The position numbers and the translations under genes are program-made. The notes under the pieces were generated by a model. That model worked only from the letters and a program-made list of their open reading frames with translations, searched no databases and had not been told where the DNA came from. A DNA stretch of 38,769 nucleotides from Clostridia bacterium (GTDB lineage Bacteria > Bacillota > Clostridia > Oscillospirales > SIG627). Below are positions 22,867 to 32,100 of the stretch, in pieces (within the stretch, counting starts at the first letter, position 1; each line of letters begins with the position of its first letter). The DNA is taken from positions 1 to 38,769 of the forward strand of contig JAFSID010000040.1 in the NCBI GenBank assembly GCA_017439965.1. Direction: 5' to 3'.

Positions 22867-24147
22867 TTATTCAAAGCGAATAAGCCTCTGTACCTCCTCG
22901 GCAGACTTGAAGTATCCCGCGCTGATAAGCGAGAAAAGTGCGGCACCGTAAGCCGCCTCCTCGTGATGCACGGGTATCCTCAGCTTTCCTCCGAAGCGTT
23001 TTTCCATAATTCTTTGTAAAGCTCGGTTTTTGCGGATTCCGTTACCCGAGCCGACGATACCGCATCTTTTCTCATTCATTAAAAGATACATACCGTAAAG
23101 CTCCTCTGTCATTCCCTCAAGAACACCGCAGGTCAGCTCCTCGGGAGTAAAATTCTGCGTTGATATATTTCCGATGCTTCCTCTCACCGACTCATCAACA
23201 CGGCTTCCCGAGAAGCGTGTGTCAACCGTGAGAGTGGAGCTATCAACACCCTCAAGCATTTTATCCATAATTCCATATACATCCGAATCATCAGCTCTTG
23301 TAATGTATCCGAAAATTTTGGAATAAAAATCACGGAGAAGAGCATAGGCACGTCCGCCGCAAAGAGCGGCACCGACAAGCAAATACCTGCCCTCAAAATA
23401 GGGTCGGGTCTCAATTCCGTCGGCATTTACTATTCTGTCGGATATTACCGACACCTGACTGCCCGTGCCCACGTTTAAAAGAACAGCGTTTTCATCGGCA
23501 AGGGCTGAAAAAACACTTGCCTGATTGTCACCTATCGCAACGCTGACGGGTATGCCCTTGTAATATCCCGCGACCTCGTAATCGGTCACAACTTCAACGT
23601 CGCAGGGATAGTTAAAGACGTTCTTTTCAATATCAAAGCATCCGAGACTTGCGGCGTCGCTGATATGCATTTTCGCTCTTTTCAGAGAGCAAAGACGCAT
23701 TACGAAATAATCGTGTACGGTAGAATAACCAACGGCATCCTTCGGCACAAGATTATTGTCTCTGTTATAAAAATCCGTCACGTTTCCGTATCCGCTGTGG
23801 CTCTTAAGCTTCTCGGCGTAGGTTGTGTCAAGATAGGGCTGATTGCCTCTGCCGTCCTGCCACGTGTAAAGAGGGCTTACGGCAAATCCCTCGGCATTCG
23901 TGTAAACGATGCCGTGCATCTGTCCCGTAACGCCTATGGCAACCGTATCCTCGGTAATAAGCCCCTCTAAAATATCGGTTGCAAGAGTGACTATTCTTTC
24001 GGGAGACTGAATACTCTCAAAGGGCTTGTCACTCTTTATAAATGCGTGGCTTTCCTCGGTGCGTGAGCTTAACACTCTGCCCGTTTCGACATCTATCAGA
24101 ACACCGCAGATACCCGTCGTGCCGAGGTCAATTCCTACTACCTTCAT
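22867..24147 (-). CDS. FGGY-family carbohydrate kinase (sedoheptulokinase-like)
   Basis: Cytoplasmic ATP-dependent sugar kinase, 426 residues, somewhat shorter than the usual 450-500. Motifs: VVGIDLGTTGICGVLID at the N-terminus, VTGQMHGIVY, LYTWQDGRG, VAIGDNQASVF, LLNVGTGSQVSVI in the phosphate-binding region and, near the end, VGSGNGIRKNRALQRI with HEEAAYGAALFS. The TGQMHG/TWQDGR set resembles sedoheptulokinase and xylulokinase relatives. It lies 9 bp behind the isomerase gene. The substrate could be a ketose related to the glycyl-radical enzyme's substrate or product; this is inferred from position only. Confidence 0.85.
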   Translation of the reverse strand: MKVVGIDLGTTGICGVLIDVETGRVLSSRTEESHAFIKSDKPFESIQSPERIVTLATDILEGLITEDTVAIGVTGQMHGIVYTNAEGFAVSPLYTWQDGRGNQPYLDTTYAEKLKSHSGYGNVTDFYNRDNNLVPKDAVGYSTVHDYFVMRLCSLKRAKMHISDAASLGCFDIEKNVFNYPCDVEVVTDYEVAGYYKGIPVSVAIGDNQASVFSALADENAVLLNVGTGSQVSVISDRIVNADGIETRPYFEGRYLLVGAALCGGRAYALLRDFYSKIFGYITRADDSDVYGIMDKMLEGVDSSTLTVDTRFSGSRVDESVRGSIGNISTQNFTPEELTCGVLEGMTEELYGMYLLMNEKRCGIVGSGNGIRKNRALQRIMEKRFGGKLRIPVHHEEAAYGAALFSLISAGYFKSAEEVQRLIRFE

Positions 24148-24156
24148 AAGCCTTCC

Positions 24157-25173
24157 TCAATAGCACTCAACGATTTCAGCGTTACCCGAAACCGAAAACT
24201 CACCCATAAGGGATGCGGGCATAAAGAAGTAATCACCCTTCTTGATATCTCTCGTATAATCCTTACCCGAAAGCCTGCCCTCGCCGTCGGTGACGATATA
24301 GATAGCGTAGCTTCCGTCAACCTTAAGAGTCCTGCTTCCACCCGAAAGCTTAATGCGGTTTATGATAAAGCAATCGGTATTGGTGCTGTCAACAAGCGCC
24401 TCCGTTTCAAAGCCCTCTCCCCTTTCAACAACACGTGGAGGAAGCTTTGAGTCGGGCGCCTTGACGAAGTCAAAGCAATCAACGGCGGTGTCACGGGAAA
24501 GTCCGAGATACATTTCCTCATCGGAAAGGCGGTATTCACCGCAGTATCTCTCGGGCTGAATGGTAAAGTCGGTAGGCTCCTGCACCTCTAAAATGAGACA
24601 GCCTCGTCCGATGGCGTGTACCGTTCTTGCAGGAACGAAATACACCTCGCCAACCTTTGGGGTTATCTCCTCCATAAGACGCTCCATTGCATCAAGGTCA
24701 CTCTCGCTGTCGTCTATTGCCTTCTGAAAGGCGTCTCGGTCAACTCCGTCACGGAAGCCGAAGAAAAGCTTTGCATCGGGACGGGTGTCAAGAATTATCC
24801 AGCACTCCGTCTTTCCGTAATTCGAGTTGAAATGCTTTCTTGAAAACGCCTTGTCGGGATGAGCCTGAGCAGGCAAACGGATTGCGCTGTCAAGAGCCTT
24901 GACGAGTATGCGAAGGGTATTACCCTTGCCGAGAAGCTCGTCGGGATATTTTTCAAGAAGCTCGTCAAACCAGACGTCACTGTCCAAAAGCCTTGAAACG
25001 CCCTCCTTGTATATGGTTGAGCCCTTGTTGATAGCCTTAACGTTTGACGCTATCCATTCCTCAGGCTTGAAATTATCCTCGGGAGCATCTCCGAAAAGTC
25101 CGTGAAAAAGCTTACCGCCCGTATATACACGGCCTACTCTGTTTCTTTCAAAAAATATGGGGGTTGTAATCAT
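24157..25173 (-). CDS. manA: Class I mannose-6-phosphate isomerase
   Basis: Zinc-dependent isomerase linking mannose 6-phosphate and fructose 6-phosphate, 338 residues, cytoplasmic. Zinc ligands are visible: Gln103 and His105 in PAQAHPDK, Glu123 in YGKTECWIIL and His186 in PARTVHAIGRG. The C-terminal cupin half ends in DGEGRLSGKDYTRDIKKGDYFFMPA. ATG after AAGGAG, 10 bp behind the glycyl-radical gene. In this operon the true substrate could be another aldose phosphate, since the family is used in many sugar pathways; the zinc site itself is intact. Confidence 0.9.
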   Translation of the reverse strand: MITTPIFFERNRVGRVYTGGKLFHGLFGDAPEDNFKPEEWIASNVKAINKGSTIYKEGVSRLLDSDVWFDELLEKYPDELLGKGNTLRILVKALDSAIRLPAQAHPDKAFSRKHFNSNYGKTECWIILDTRPDAKLFFGFRDGVDRDAFQKAIDDSESDLDAMERLMEEITPKVGEVYFVPARTVHAIGRGCLILEVQEPTDFTIQPERYCGEYRLSDEEMYLGLSRDTAVDCFDFVKAPDSKLPPRVVERGEGFETEALVDSTNTDCFIINRIKLSGGSRTLKVDGSYAIYIVTDGEGRLSGKDYTRDIKKGDYFFMPASLMGEFSVSGNAEIVECY

Positions 25174-25183
25174 TTAGTTCTCC

Positions 25184-27511
25184 TTAACAGCCGATTGACG
25201 TTGACTTGAGGTCAAGTCGGGTTATAATATCGTTTTGAATTTCGGGTGACAAATCAAGGAAGTTAACGAAGGTACCGTGAATACGCATAATATACACACC
25301 GCTCGGAGCGTACCTTTCGGGATTTGCAAGCACCTTGCGAAGCGTATCGGGAGTGGTAACGTTAACGTACAAATAGAAGGGAGATATTCCCTCTTGAAGC
25401 TCGTTGAAGAAAAGCGGCATTATGATATTACGGTAAAACTGCATACCCTTTTCACCGAGGTCATCGCCATTGAAGAATTTGGGGTCGATACCGAGGTGAG
25501 AAGCGTAGCCTCCGTTGAATTTTTCAAAGGGGAGCTTCATATTGGAAAGCATACGGAACCCGAGACCGTTTGAAGCCTCGCCGTAAAGCGGGTCAACGCC
25601 GTAGCCGAGCATATCTCTCGCACCTCGTCCGTCGGGCGTTGCTCCTACCCAATAGCCGTAGGTGAGATGGGTTGAAGGAGTTGAAAAGTCGGGGCGGAAG
25701 GGATTGGCGAGGTAATTCCGACGGCTCTTAAGCATATCGCTGACACGGATGGCAATCTCTCTTGCCTCGTCGTCAACAACGGAAATATTGTTTCCAAACT
25801 TGGGGCAGGAAAGAAGAAACTCGCGTATATCCTCATAGCCCTCAAAGTTATTCTTAAGTGCCTCTACAAGTCTCTCCTTGCCCTGAGGATACTCATTGCA
25901 ATAGCGGTCAATGGCAACGAAGGAGTCGGCAAGCACGCTGAGACCGTGCACAAGGCATCCGCTGCCGTTATATTTCGTGCCCTGCACCTTGGGGTCACGC
26001 ATATCCGCTCCGTACTCAAGACCGCCCATAAAGCAGCTGAGGAAGGGCACCTTAAGCTCGGAGAGTGCGACCGACGCACCGTTAGCGGCTTCAACCATTC
26101 GGTCGATAGTCTCATCAAGCGCCTCGTAAAATATCTCGCGGATATTATCAAGCTCAAAGTCCTTTTTGTCGGTAAGCTTATCACCCGTGATTGCGGAATA
26201 ACCTCCGTGAAGCACGGTTTCAAGCACCTTGGGAAGACTGAGCCAGCTATTCGTTGTGTTGGCGTTATCCTTGCCCATAATGAGAGGCTCCTGACATCCC
26301 GCAATACTGCAATCGGGAATATCAACGGGGTCAACGCCGTTTGCCGAAAGTATTTCAAAAAGTGAATCGTCGTTGAAGAGTGACGGGGTTAAAACACCCG
26401 CCGAGAAGAAGAAGCGTCCCATCTCCCGATAAAGCTCGTCGGGAGTGTTTTTGTGAAGCTTGACCGATAGGATCGGCTGAGGAAGATTCATATCGAAATA
26501 CGCATCCATTATAGCGTAAGTCATTAAATTAGTCAAGTCCCGACCGTCAACGTCACGACCTCCTACAAGGACGTTTTGAGAAATAGCCCAGCTTCTGTCA
26601 CCCACGTTATAAAAGACGAGGAAATGACGGAAAAGCTCTCCTGCCTCTTCTCTTGTAAGGTCCTTTCTGTAAGGCTCGAAAATGCGGTCGGCATTACCGA
26701 TGGAAAAGGCGTAAGGATTCGGAGCCTGCTCAAGACACATAACCTCCCAGAGAAGAATGTAAAGCTGAAGCGCCTCATAAAGATTTTCCGCACCGTTGTG
26801 ACGGATATTCAGAAGTGCCTTTTCAAGAAGCTCAAGCTGTTTTACCCGCTCCACGCTCTTTTCCGTTTTCTGCGTGGCAATCAGCTCAAGATACCTGTCA
26901 ATAAGTATTCCGACACCTCGGAGAGCAATAGCGGCAGCCTCGTAAAACTCACCGTTTTTGCTCTCCGCATCTTCAATAAGATAGTCCACGCCGTATTTCA
27001 GCGCGGTGCGGAAATCGGGAATAACGTGACCCGTTACCTGCTCAACGAAGTAGATAACCTCCTTCGTATCCTTTTCCGCCTTGCCGTAGGTCTCGTTCAG
27101 CATTTTCACCATTTTTGAGCGTGAGGTAAATTCACGCACGGCGTTGATACGCTCGGCGGTAAATTCCGAGTTTGGCTCAATATCGTTATAAATCGCCATA
27201 GGGTCGCAATAACCCGAAAAACCCTCAACGGTAAAGGAGGGATTTATCAGTGCGTAGCTTCTTGCAAAGGCATCACGCTGAGTGCCGACGAATATTGCGT
27301 TGTCGCTGAGTGAGATGGGTATTTCTCTTAAGACCTCGCAAAGCAATTGGGCTTTTTTGATCTGAGGAGGAAGCGCGGAGTATTTTTCCTCCGCCTTCAT
27401 CTCGGTTTCCTTGGCAATAAACCAACCGTCAAGTCTCTTTATCTGTCTCTCCTCCTGATAAAGAGCCTTTGCCATCTCGGTGAGTCTTCCTGCTTTATAA
27501 ATGCTTCTCAT
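25184..27511 (-). CDS. Glycyl-radical enzyme of unrecognised subtype (PFL/dehydratase family)
   Basis: Oxygen-sensitive cytoplasmic radical enzyme of 775 residues, a length usual for the dehydratase-like branch. The central loop is PDCSIAGCQEP (Cys406, Glu408), matching the thiyl-radical Cys and the Cys-x-Glu of diol-dehydratase-type members, but with Gln407 where GCVEP or GCIEP is usual. GATPDGRGARDML (about 623-635) is a family signature. The glycyl loop is RIHGTF with Gly746, followed by LSPEIQNDIITR; most members read RVxGY/F. The N-terminal part (1-170) resembles the PFL domain (VLREIPISLSDNAIFVG). Neither pyruvate-formate lyase nor choline lyase motifs fit. Flanked by two activases, a kinase and an isomerase, it probably acts on a sugar or polyol (inference). 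Confidence 0.88.
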   Translation of the reverse strand: MRSIYKAGRLTEMAKALYQEERQIKRLDGWFIAKETEMKAEEKYSALPPQIKKAQLLCEVLREIPISLSDNAIFVGTQRDAFARSYALINPSFTVEGFSGYCDPMAIYNDIEPNSEFTAERINAVREFTSRSKMVKMLNETYGKAEKDTKEVIYFVEQVTGHVIPDFRTALKYGVDYLIEDAESKNGEFYEAAAIALRGVGILIDRYLELIATQKTEKSVERVKQLELLEKALLNIRHNGAENLYEALQLYILLWEVMCLEQAPNPYAFSIGNADRIFEPYRKDLTREEAGELFRHFLVFYNVGDRSWAISQNVLVGGRDVDGRDLTNLMTYAIMDAYFDMNLPQPILSVKLHKNTPDELYREMGRFFFSAGVLTPSLFNDDSLFEILSANGVDPVDIPDCSIAGCQEPLIMGKDNANTTNSWLSLPKVLETVLHGGYSAITGDKLTDKKDFELDNIREIFYEALDETIDRMVEAANGASVALSELKVPFLSCFMGGLEYGADMRDPKVQGTKYNGSGCLVHGLSVLADSFVAIDRYCNEYPQGKERLVEALKNNFEGYEDIREFLLSCPKFGNNISVVDDEAREIAIRVSDMLKSRRNYLANPFRPDFSTPSTHLTYGYWVGATPDGRGARDMLGYGVDPLYGEASNGLGFRMLSNMKLPFEKFNGGYASHLGIDPKFFNGDDLGEKGMQFYRNIIMPLFFNELQEGISPFYLYVNVTTPDTLRKVLANPERYAPSGVYIMRIHGTFVNFLDLSPEIQNDIITRLDLKSTSIGC

Positions 27512-27523
27512 AATTATTTCTCC

Positions 27524-28225
27524 TTAAGTATTTATTACCGTCAAGCCGTGAGCGGTAAGTGTTTTGTGAAATTCTTTGACGGTCTCCTCAGAAACGAAGC
27601 CGTCCTTTATCTTATACTCGGTCCTCCATTTACCCTTGCCGTATTCGTGATAGGGCAAAAGCTCAAATACCGCATTGGACGTATCAAGACCCGAAAAATA
27701 TTCTGCGAAGGCATGAGGATTATCTGCGTTGAAGCCGTTTATGAGCGGAATGCGGATATGTACCTGACGTCCGCTTTTTAAAAGGGCTTCGAGGTTTTCC
27801 TTTATTTGTCGGTTGTGGACTCCCGTGAAGCTCTCAAGTATACCGCCGTCAAAATGCTTGAAATCCATTATGAGATAATCGACGTGCTCGGCAATAGACA
27901 AAAGCCGTGACGACGTAGCGTTAGTTTCAATAGCGGTATGTATTCCGCACTCCTTCAAGCGTGAAAGGGTCTTGATAAGCTCCTCCCACTGAAGAGTTGC
28001 CTCTCCTCCCGTGAAGGTAATACCCCCGCCCGAAAAAAGCATGGGCTTAACGCTGATACACTCCGATACTATTTCGTCAACCGTATAATCATTCCCTGCA
28101 CTCATATCCATTCCCTCGGGATTGGAGCACCAGGGACACCTCATATTACAGCCCGACAGATGATAAACAAGTCTGTTTCCCGGACCGTCCTGCGAAAAGT
28201 TAAAGCCCTTTCCGAAAATACGCAT
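27524..28225 (-). CDS. Radical-SAM glycyl-radical-enzyme activase 2 (short form)
   Basis: 233-residue activase with FSQDGPGNRLVYHLSGCNMRC leading into CxxxCxxC (Cys26, Cys30, Cys33, then SNPEGMD), ITFTGGEATLQ as the SAM motif and MDFKHFD near the middle. It lacks the auxiliary ferredoxin insert, so it resembles short activases such as those of pyruvate-formate lyase or B12-independent types without the extra clusters. First gene of the operon, ATG after GGAGG, with the next ribosome site (AAGGAG) overlapping its stop. That it directly activates the adjacent enzyme is likely from position. Confidence 0.9.
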   Translation of the reverse strand: MRIFGKGFNFSQDGPGNRLVYHLSGCNMRCPWCSNPEGMDMSAGNDYTVDEIVSECISVKPMLFSGGGITFTGGEATLQWEELIKTLSRLKECGIHTAIETNATSSRLLSIAEHVDYLIMDFKHFDGGILESFTGVHNRQIKENLEALLKSGRQVHIRIPLINGFNADNPHAFAEYFSGLDTSNAVFELLPYHEYGKGKWRTEYKIKDGFVSEETVKEFHKTLTAHGLTVINT

Positions 28226-28262
28226 TTCAAAACCTCCGCCATTAAGCTATTTACATTTTAAG

Positions 28263-28312
28263 GCATATACCTGTTATTTAGAATTGACAAAAACGCATAT
28301 AAGATGTAAAAT
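28263..28312. promoter_or_regulatory. Divergent control region of the glycyl-radical operon and its AraC gene
   Basis: On the plus strand TTGACA (28284-28289), 17 bp, TAAAAT (28307-28312) drives the AraC gene. A minus-strand TTGTCA (28285-28290) overlaps it back to back, but its -10 is poor. GCATATA occurs twice in direct orientation, at 28263-28269 and 28295-28301, 32 bp (three helical turns) apart, the kind of spacing seen for AraC-type sites. A weak minus promoter that needs an activator fits substrate induction. Confidence 0.6.
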
Positions 28313-28340
28313 AGGATAAAATAAGACTTGAGGATTTTAT

Positions 28341-29117
28341 ATGAAAATACATTTTAACACCCAAGCAAGACACAAAATTACAAAGGCAAACGTCAATTAT
28401 TACGCAAATCCCTTTACACATCCGTCAAGAAAAATGAACGAGCACGACTTCATTTATATGCTTGACGGAGAATGGAAAATGGGACAAGACGATGAGGAAT
28501 ACACCCTGAAAAGCAACTCTCTTCTGATACTTGGAGCGGGTCACCGTCACTACGGTATATCCCCCTGCCGAAAGAATACCAAGACCATGTATTTTCACGT
28601 CAGCCTTGAAAACGGCGACGAGGTGACGGACGGTGAGCCGATTGATTGCTTCACCGATGCCTCCGCAAACAAAAGCATCAAAAGGATATTTCACGAAATA
28701 GTAAAGGCAAAGCTCTCGGACAACGACCGTCGGGCAAGCATCCTCTTCGACCTGCTTCTGTGTGAGATTCGCGAGAGCAAGCATCAAACCGACAAGGGTG
28801 CAACGGGTGAGCGTATCAAAGGAATTATCCAACAGAATCCCGAACGCTTTTTTACAAACTCTGAGCTTGCGCAAATGGCAGGAGTATCCGTGAAGAGTGC
28901 CGAAACGAAGTTCAAGGAGCTTTTCGGCATTTCGATACATCAGTATATTCTGCAATTCAAAATCGAGCAAGCCGTGTCATATCTTAAGGGCTTTCCCGAA
29001 ATGTCAATAAAGGAGATAGCCTTCAACCTCGGCTTTTACGATGAGTACCACTTCAGCAAGCAATTCAAAAAAATCACATCCCTCTCCCCTTCTCAGTACA
29101 AAAAGCAGATAGATTAA
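28341..29117 (+). CDS. AraC-family regulator 3, divergent from the glycyl-radical operon
   Basis: 258-residue regulator. The N-terminal domain (1-150) has a cupin-like MNEHDFIYMLDGEW and LLILGAGHRHYGISPC, unlike the two AraC paralogues at 20236-22013. The C-terminal double HTH includes FTNSELAQMAGVSVKSAETKFKELFGIS and SIKEIAFNLGFYDEYHFSKQFKKITSLSPSQYKK. The start is ATG at 28341. Divergent position over a shared control region makes it the probable regulator of the five-gene operon. The ligand is unknown and would reveal the pathway substrate. Confidence 0.9.
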   Translation: MKIHFNTQARHKITKANVNYYANPFTHPSRKMNEHDFIYMLDGEWKMGQDDEEYTLKSNSLLILGAGHRHYGISPCRKNTKTMYFHVSLENGDEVTDGEPIDCFTDASANKSIKRIFHEIVKAKLSDNDRRASILFDLLLCEIRESKHQTDKGATGERIKGIIQQNPERFFTNSELAQMAGVSVKSAETKFKELFGISIHQYILQFKIEQAVSYLKGFPEMSIKEIAFNLGFYDEYHFSKQFKKITSLSPSQYKKQID

Positions 29118-29186
29118 GAAAAAACACAAAATCAGTATATGCAAAGCAAAGCAGACACTCCGCAATTGGAGTGTCTGCTATTTTAA

Positions 29187-32100
29187 TTATTCCTCAAGCT
29201 TTCTCTTAAGTCTCAAAACGGTTGTGGTAATGATACCGCAAACGCTGAGGCAGAGAAGAGCAAGCCAGGTACCGAGTCTTGCGCTGTCGCTTGTAGCGGG
29301 AGACTTAGGACCGGGTTTATCCTCACCCGTAGGCTCATCAGTTTCAACGGGCTCGGGCTCAGGCTCGGGCTCGGGTTCAGGCTCGGGCTCAGGCTCGGGT
29401 TCGGGCTCAGGCTCGGGATCGGGCTCGGGATCGGGCTCAGGATCGGGATCGGGATCAGGATCGGGCTCAGGCTCGGAATCGGGCTCGGGATCGGGATCGG
29501 GATCAGGATCGGGCTTAGGATCGGGCTTAGGTCTTACGGGAGTGAAATCGTATTCGTTTTCAAACTCCGCCACTACCTCTTCAACATCGTTGCCGTCAAG
29601 CTTAAGCTCGGCTTCAAGCTCGTTTGCCGAGTTCAGCGAAAGGGCTACCAAAACGGTATATTCCGCATCGCTGTACTTGATTCTCGAGTTACCGCCGTCA
29701 ACCTCGTAAAGCTTATAGGTGTAGGTTTTGCCTGCATCGGCAAAGGTATAAGGAAGCTTGAAGGAAGCATTTCCGTCCTTGTCCGACTTGACAGACAGCT
29801 TTTGCGAGGGATCATCCGCGTTTTCGAGAATAAACTCAAAGTTTTCTGGACCTATTTTGCCCGTGCTCTTATTAACCACGGTCTTGTGTACACGAAGCTC
29901 AACGCTGATATCCTGAGGAGGAATATACTCGTTGGTGAAATCAAGAGTGTTTACAGTGAAGCTACCCTCGTAATAAGGACACTCGATGTTAAGCACACGC
30001 GCCTTCATCTGACCCACACCGTTATCGTATGCGTTAACGGTTATATGATATCTTGTAACGTCATACTTAATGCCTGCGGTATCGGAGGGTACCTCCTCCA
30101 TAAGCACGTAATAATGATAACCTTCATCTGCGTAGGTATCGTAGGTAACTCTGAAGGTATACCTCTCACTTCCGTCGGTAAGATTTACCGAGGTGGTGTC
30201 AAAGGGAGCGTTTATATCGTCGATTGCGAAATCGGAATCGGTCTCGTAAAGATTGAAGGTAAAGCTTCCCTCATTCTTGCCGATAAGCTTCTTTTCACCC
30301 TGAAGCTTAAAGGTGACAGAGCTTGCGGAATAAGAGTTTTCAAACTCAAGCTCAACGTCACCGACGACTCCTCCGCCGTCAACCTCTACGGTTTTCTTGA
30401 GAGTACCGTCTCCGTTATCCTCAAGCAGAACGGCAATCTCATACTCGTGGGTATCGTAGTCAACGCCCTTCTTGTCCGCGGGAATATATTCCTTAACGGT
30501 ATATACGTAGGACTGAGGAGCAAAGGAGGTCTCACCCGTCACAGTGTAATTAATGGTCGGGAAGGTGAAATTACCGTTGACGTCGTTCGTTACGGTATAG
30601 GTGGGAACGGTTGCACCGAGCTCGTAAAGCTCGAAGGTGAACTCACCCGGAACGAGCTTTCTGCCGTCAAGCGTCTTCTCCCCCTTGATAACGAGGGACT
30701 CGGTATCGGTTATCGAATAGGTGTTGTTGAAGTTTATTTCGTCAACCGCAACGTCACCGTGTGCAACGTGATGAATATGAGTGGGAATCGCACTTATGGT
30801 CGTGGTATTGCCTACCGTTGACTTGGTAACGCTTACGGTTACGTGATAATCGTGAGCGTCGTATCCGATTCCGTTGTCGGTGTCGGATTTTTTCTCGGTA
30901 ATAACGAGATATTTAGTGCCTACGCTGTCAAAGGTAACGCCCTTGAAGGTGAAGGTGCCGTCAGCCTTATTCGTGGTCTCGTAAAGCTTTGTTCCGCTTG
31001 TGATATCAAAGCTTGAATCGGTGAGATACATTTCAAATGTAAATTCGTCACCGCTACGGATATCACCGCCGTTAAGAGTCTTTTTACCGCTGAATACAAT
31101 GGGATTTGAGAGCGTCTCAACGTCAAGGGTATTGGTTATCTCAAGAGCCGTTACCTCCGCTCCAACACCGTTGGGAGTCGTTGCATCGTACTCGTAATAG
31201 GTTACCTCAAGCTCGTCGGACCAGTCAATTCCAACGACGTACTTGAACTCGGTGTCGTAGGTCATACCCGGAATCTGACTTTCAAGAACGGGCATAAGCT
31301 CTCTTAAATAGTAGTACTTTTCGGTAGAATAGTCACTCTTGGATACGTTGAGAACAAATCTTGCTCTACCGTTTTCAGCAGTGATCGTGCTGTAAACGGG
31401 AGTGGTGTCCGAATCGCTTTCAAAGAGTCCGAATACAAGACCCTCGCTGTAACCGTCAACCTCTGTGCCCTCGCTGTCAACAACCTTTTTGTCAGCGAGA
31501 ATTTCAACGGTAGTGCCTTCAAAGGTGTTCACGAAATTCTTGGTAAGAATCCATCCGTCCACGGCGTTACCGCTGATAGAAGCAGAGCTTTGATAAACGG
31601 AAACGTCTGTTATATGAAGCTCACCGGTGCCGTTGTCGGAAACGGTTACGGTGAACATTGCGATACTGCCGTCGTATACGATATCGGGAACGGGATTGGT
31701 ATCCGGCTTGACCTCGTGAACGATATAATTGTATCTGCCAACCTTATCGTAGGTTACAGCCATATCAATTATATACCTGCCGTCAGTACCTATCTCAACG
31801 GTATCGATCGGGTCACCTATTTCAAGCGCGCCCGTCGTTGCGTTGACGGCAACGGGACGAAGGGCAACCTCATACTTATCGAGCGCATTATCCCACGCTC
31901 TGCCCTCAACGGTCTTGTTACCGTTGATCTCAATATTCGTCGAAACGTCATCGTAGGAGTAATCGTTTATGAGAACTACCTGACTCTCGGTGTTCTTTGA
32001 AATCACACCGCGTCTTGCAGAGGATGAGGTTTTAAGGGTATAGCCGTCGGGTATATTATTCTCGGAAACGGTATACTCAACGCCTACCGGAATATGAGTG

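Noticed and set aside
22024..28225. Pyruvate-formate lyase, choline lyase or a microcompartment diol dehydratase as the identity of the operon
   Set aside because: The active-site loop is GCQEP rather than the paired Cys-Cys of pyruvate-formate lyase, and no shell, aldehyde dehydrogenase or CutC-type partner genes are present.
29224..29709. 161-codon plus-strand frame rich in Gly-Ser
   Set aside because: It is the mirror of the Pro-Asp/Glu coding tract of the giant surface protein, with no start signals.
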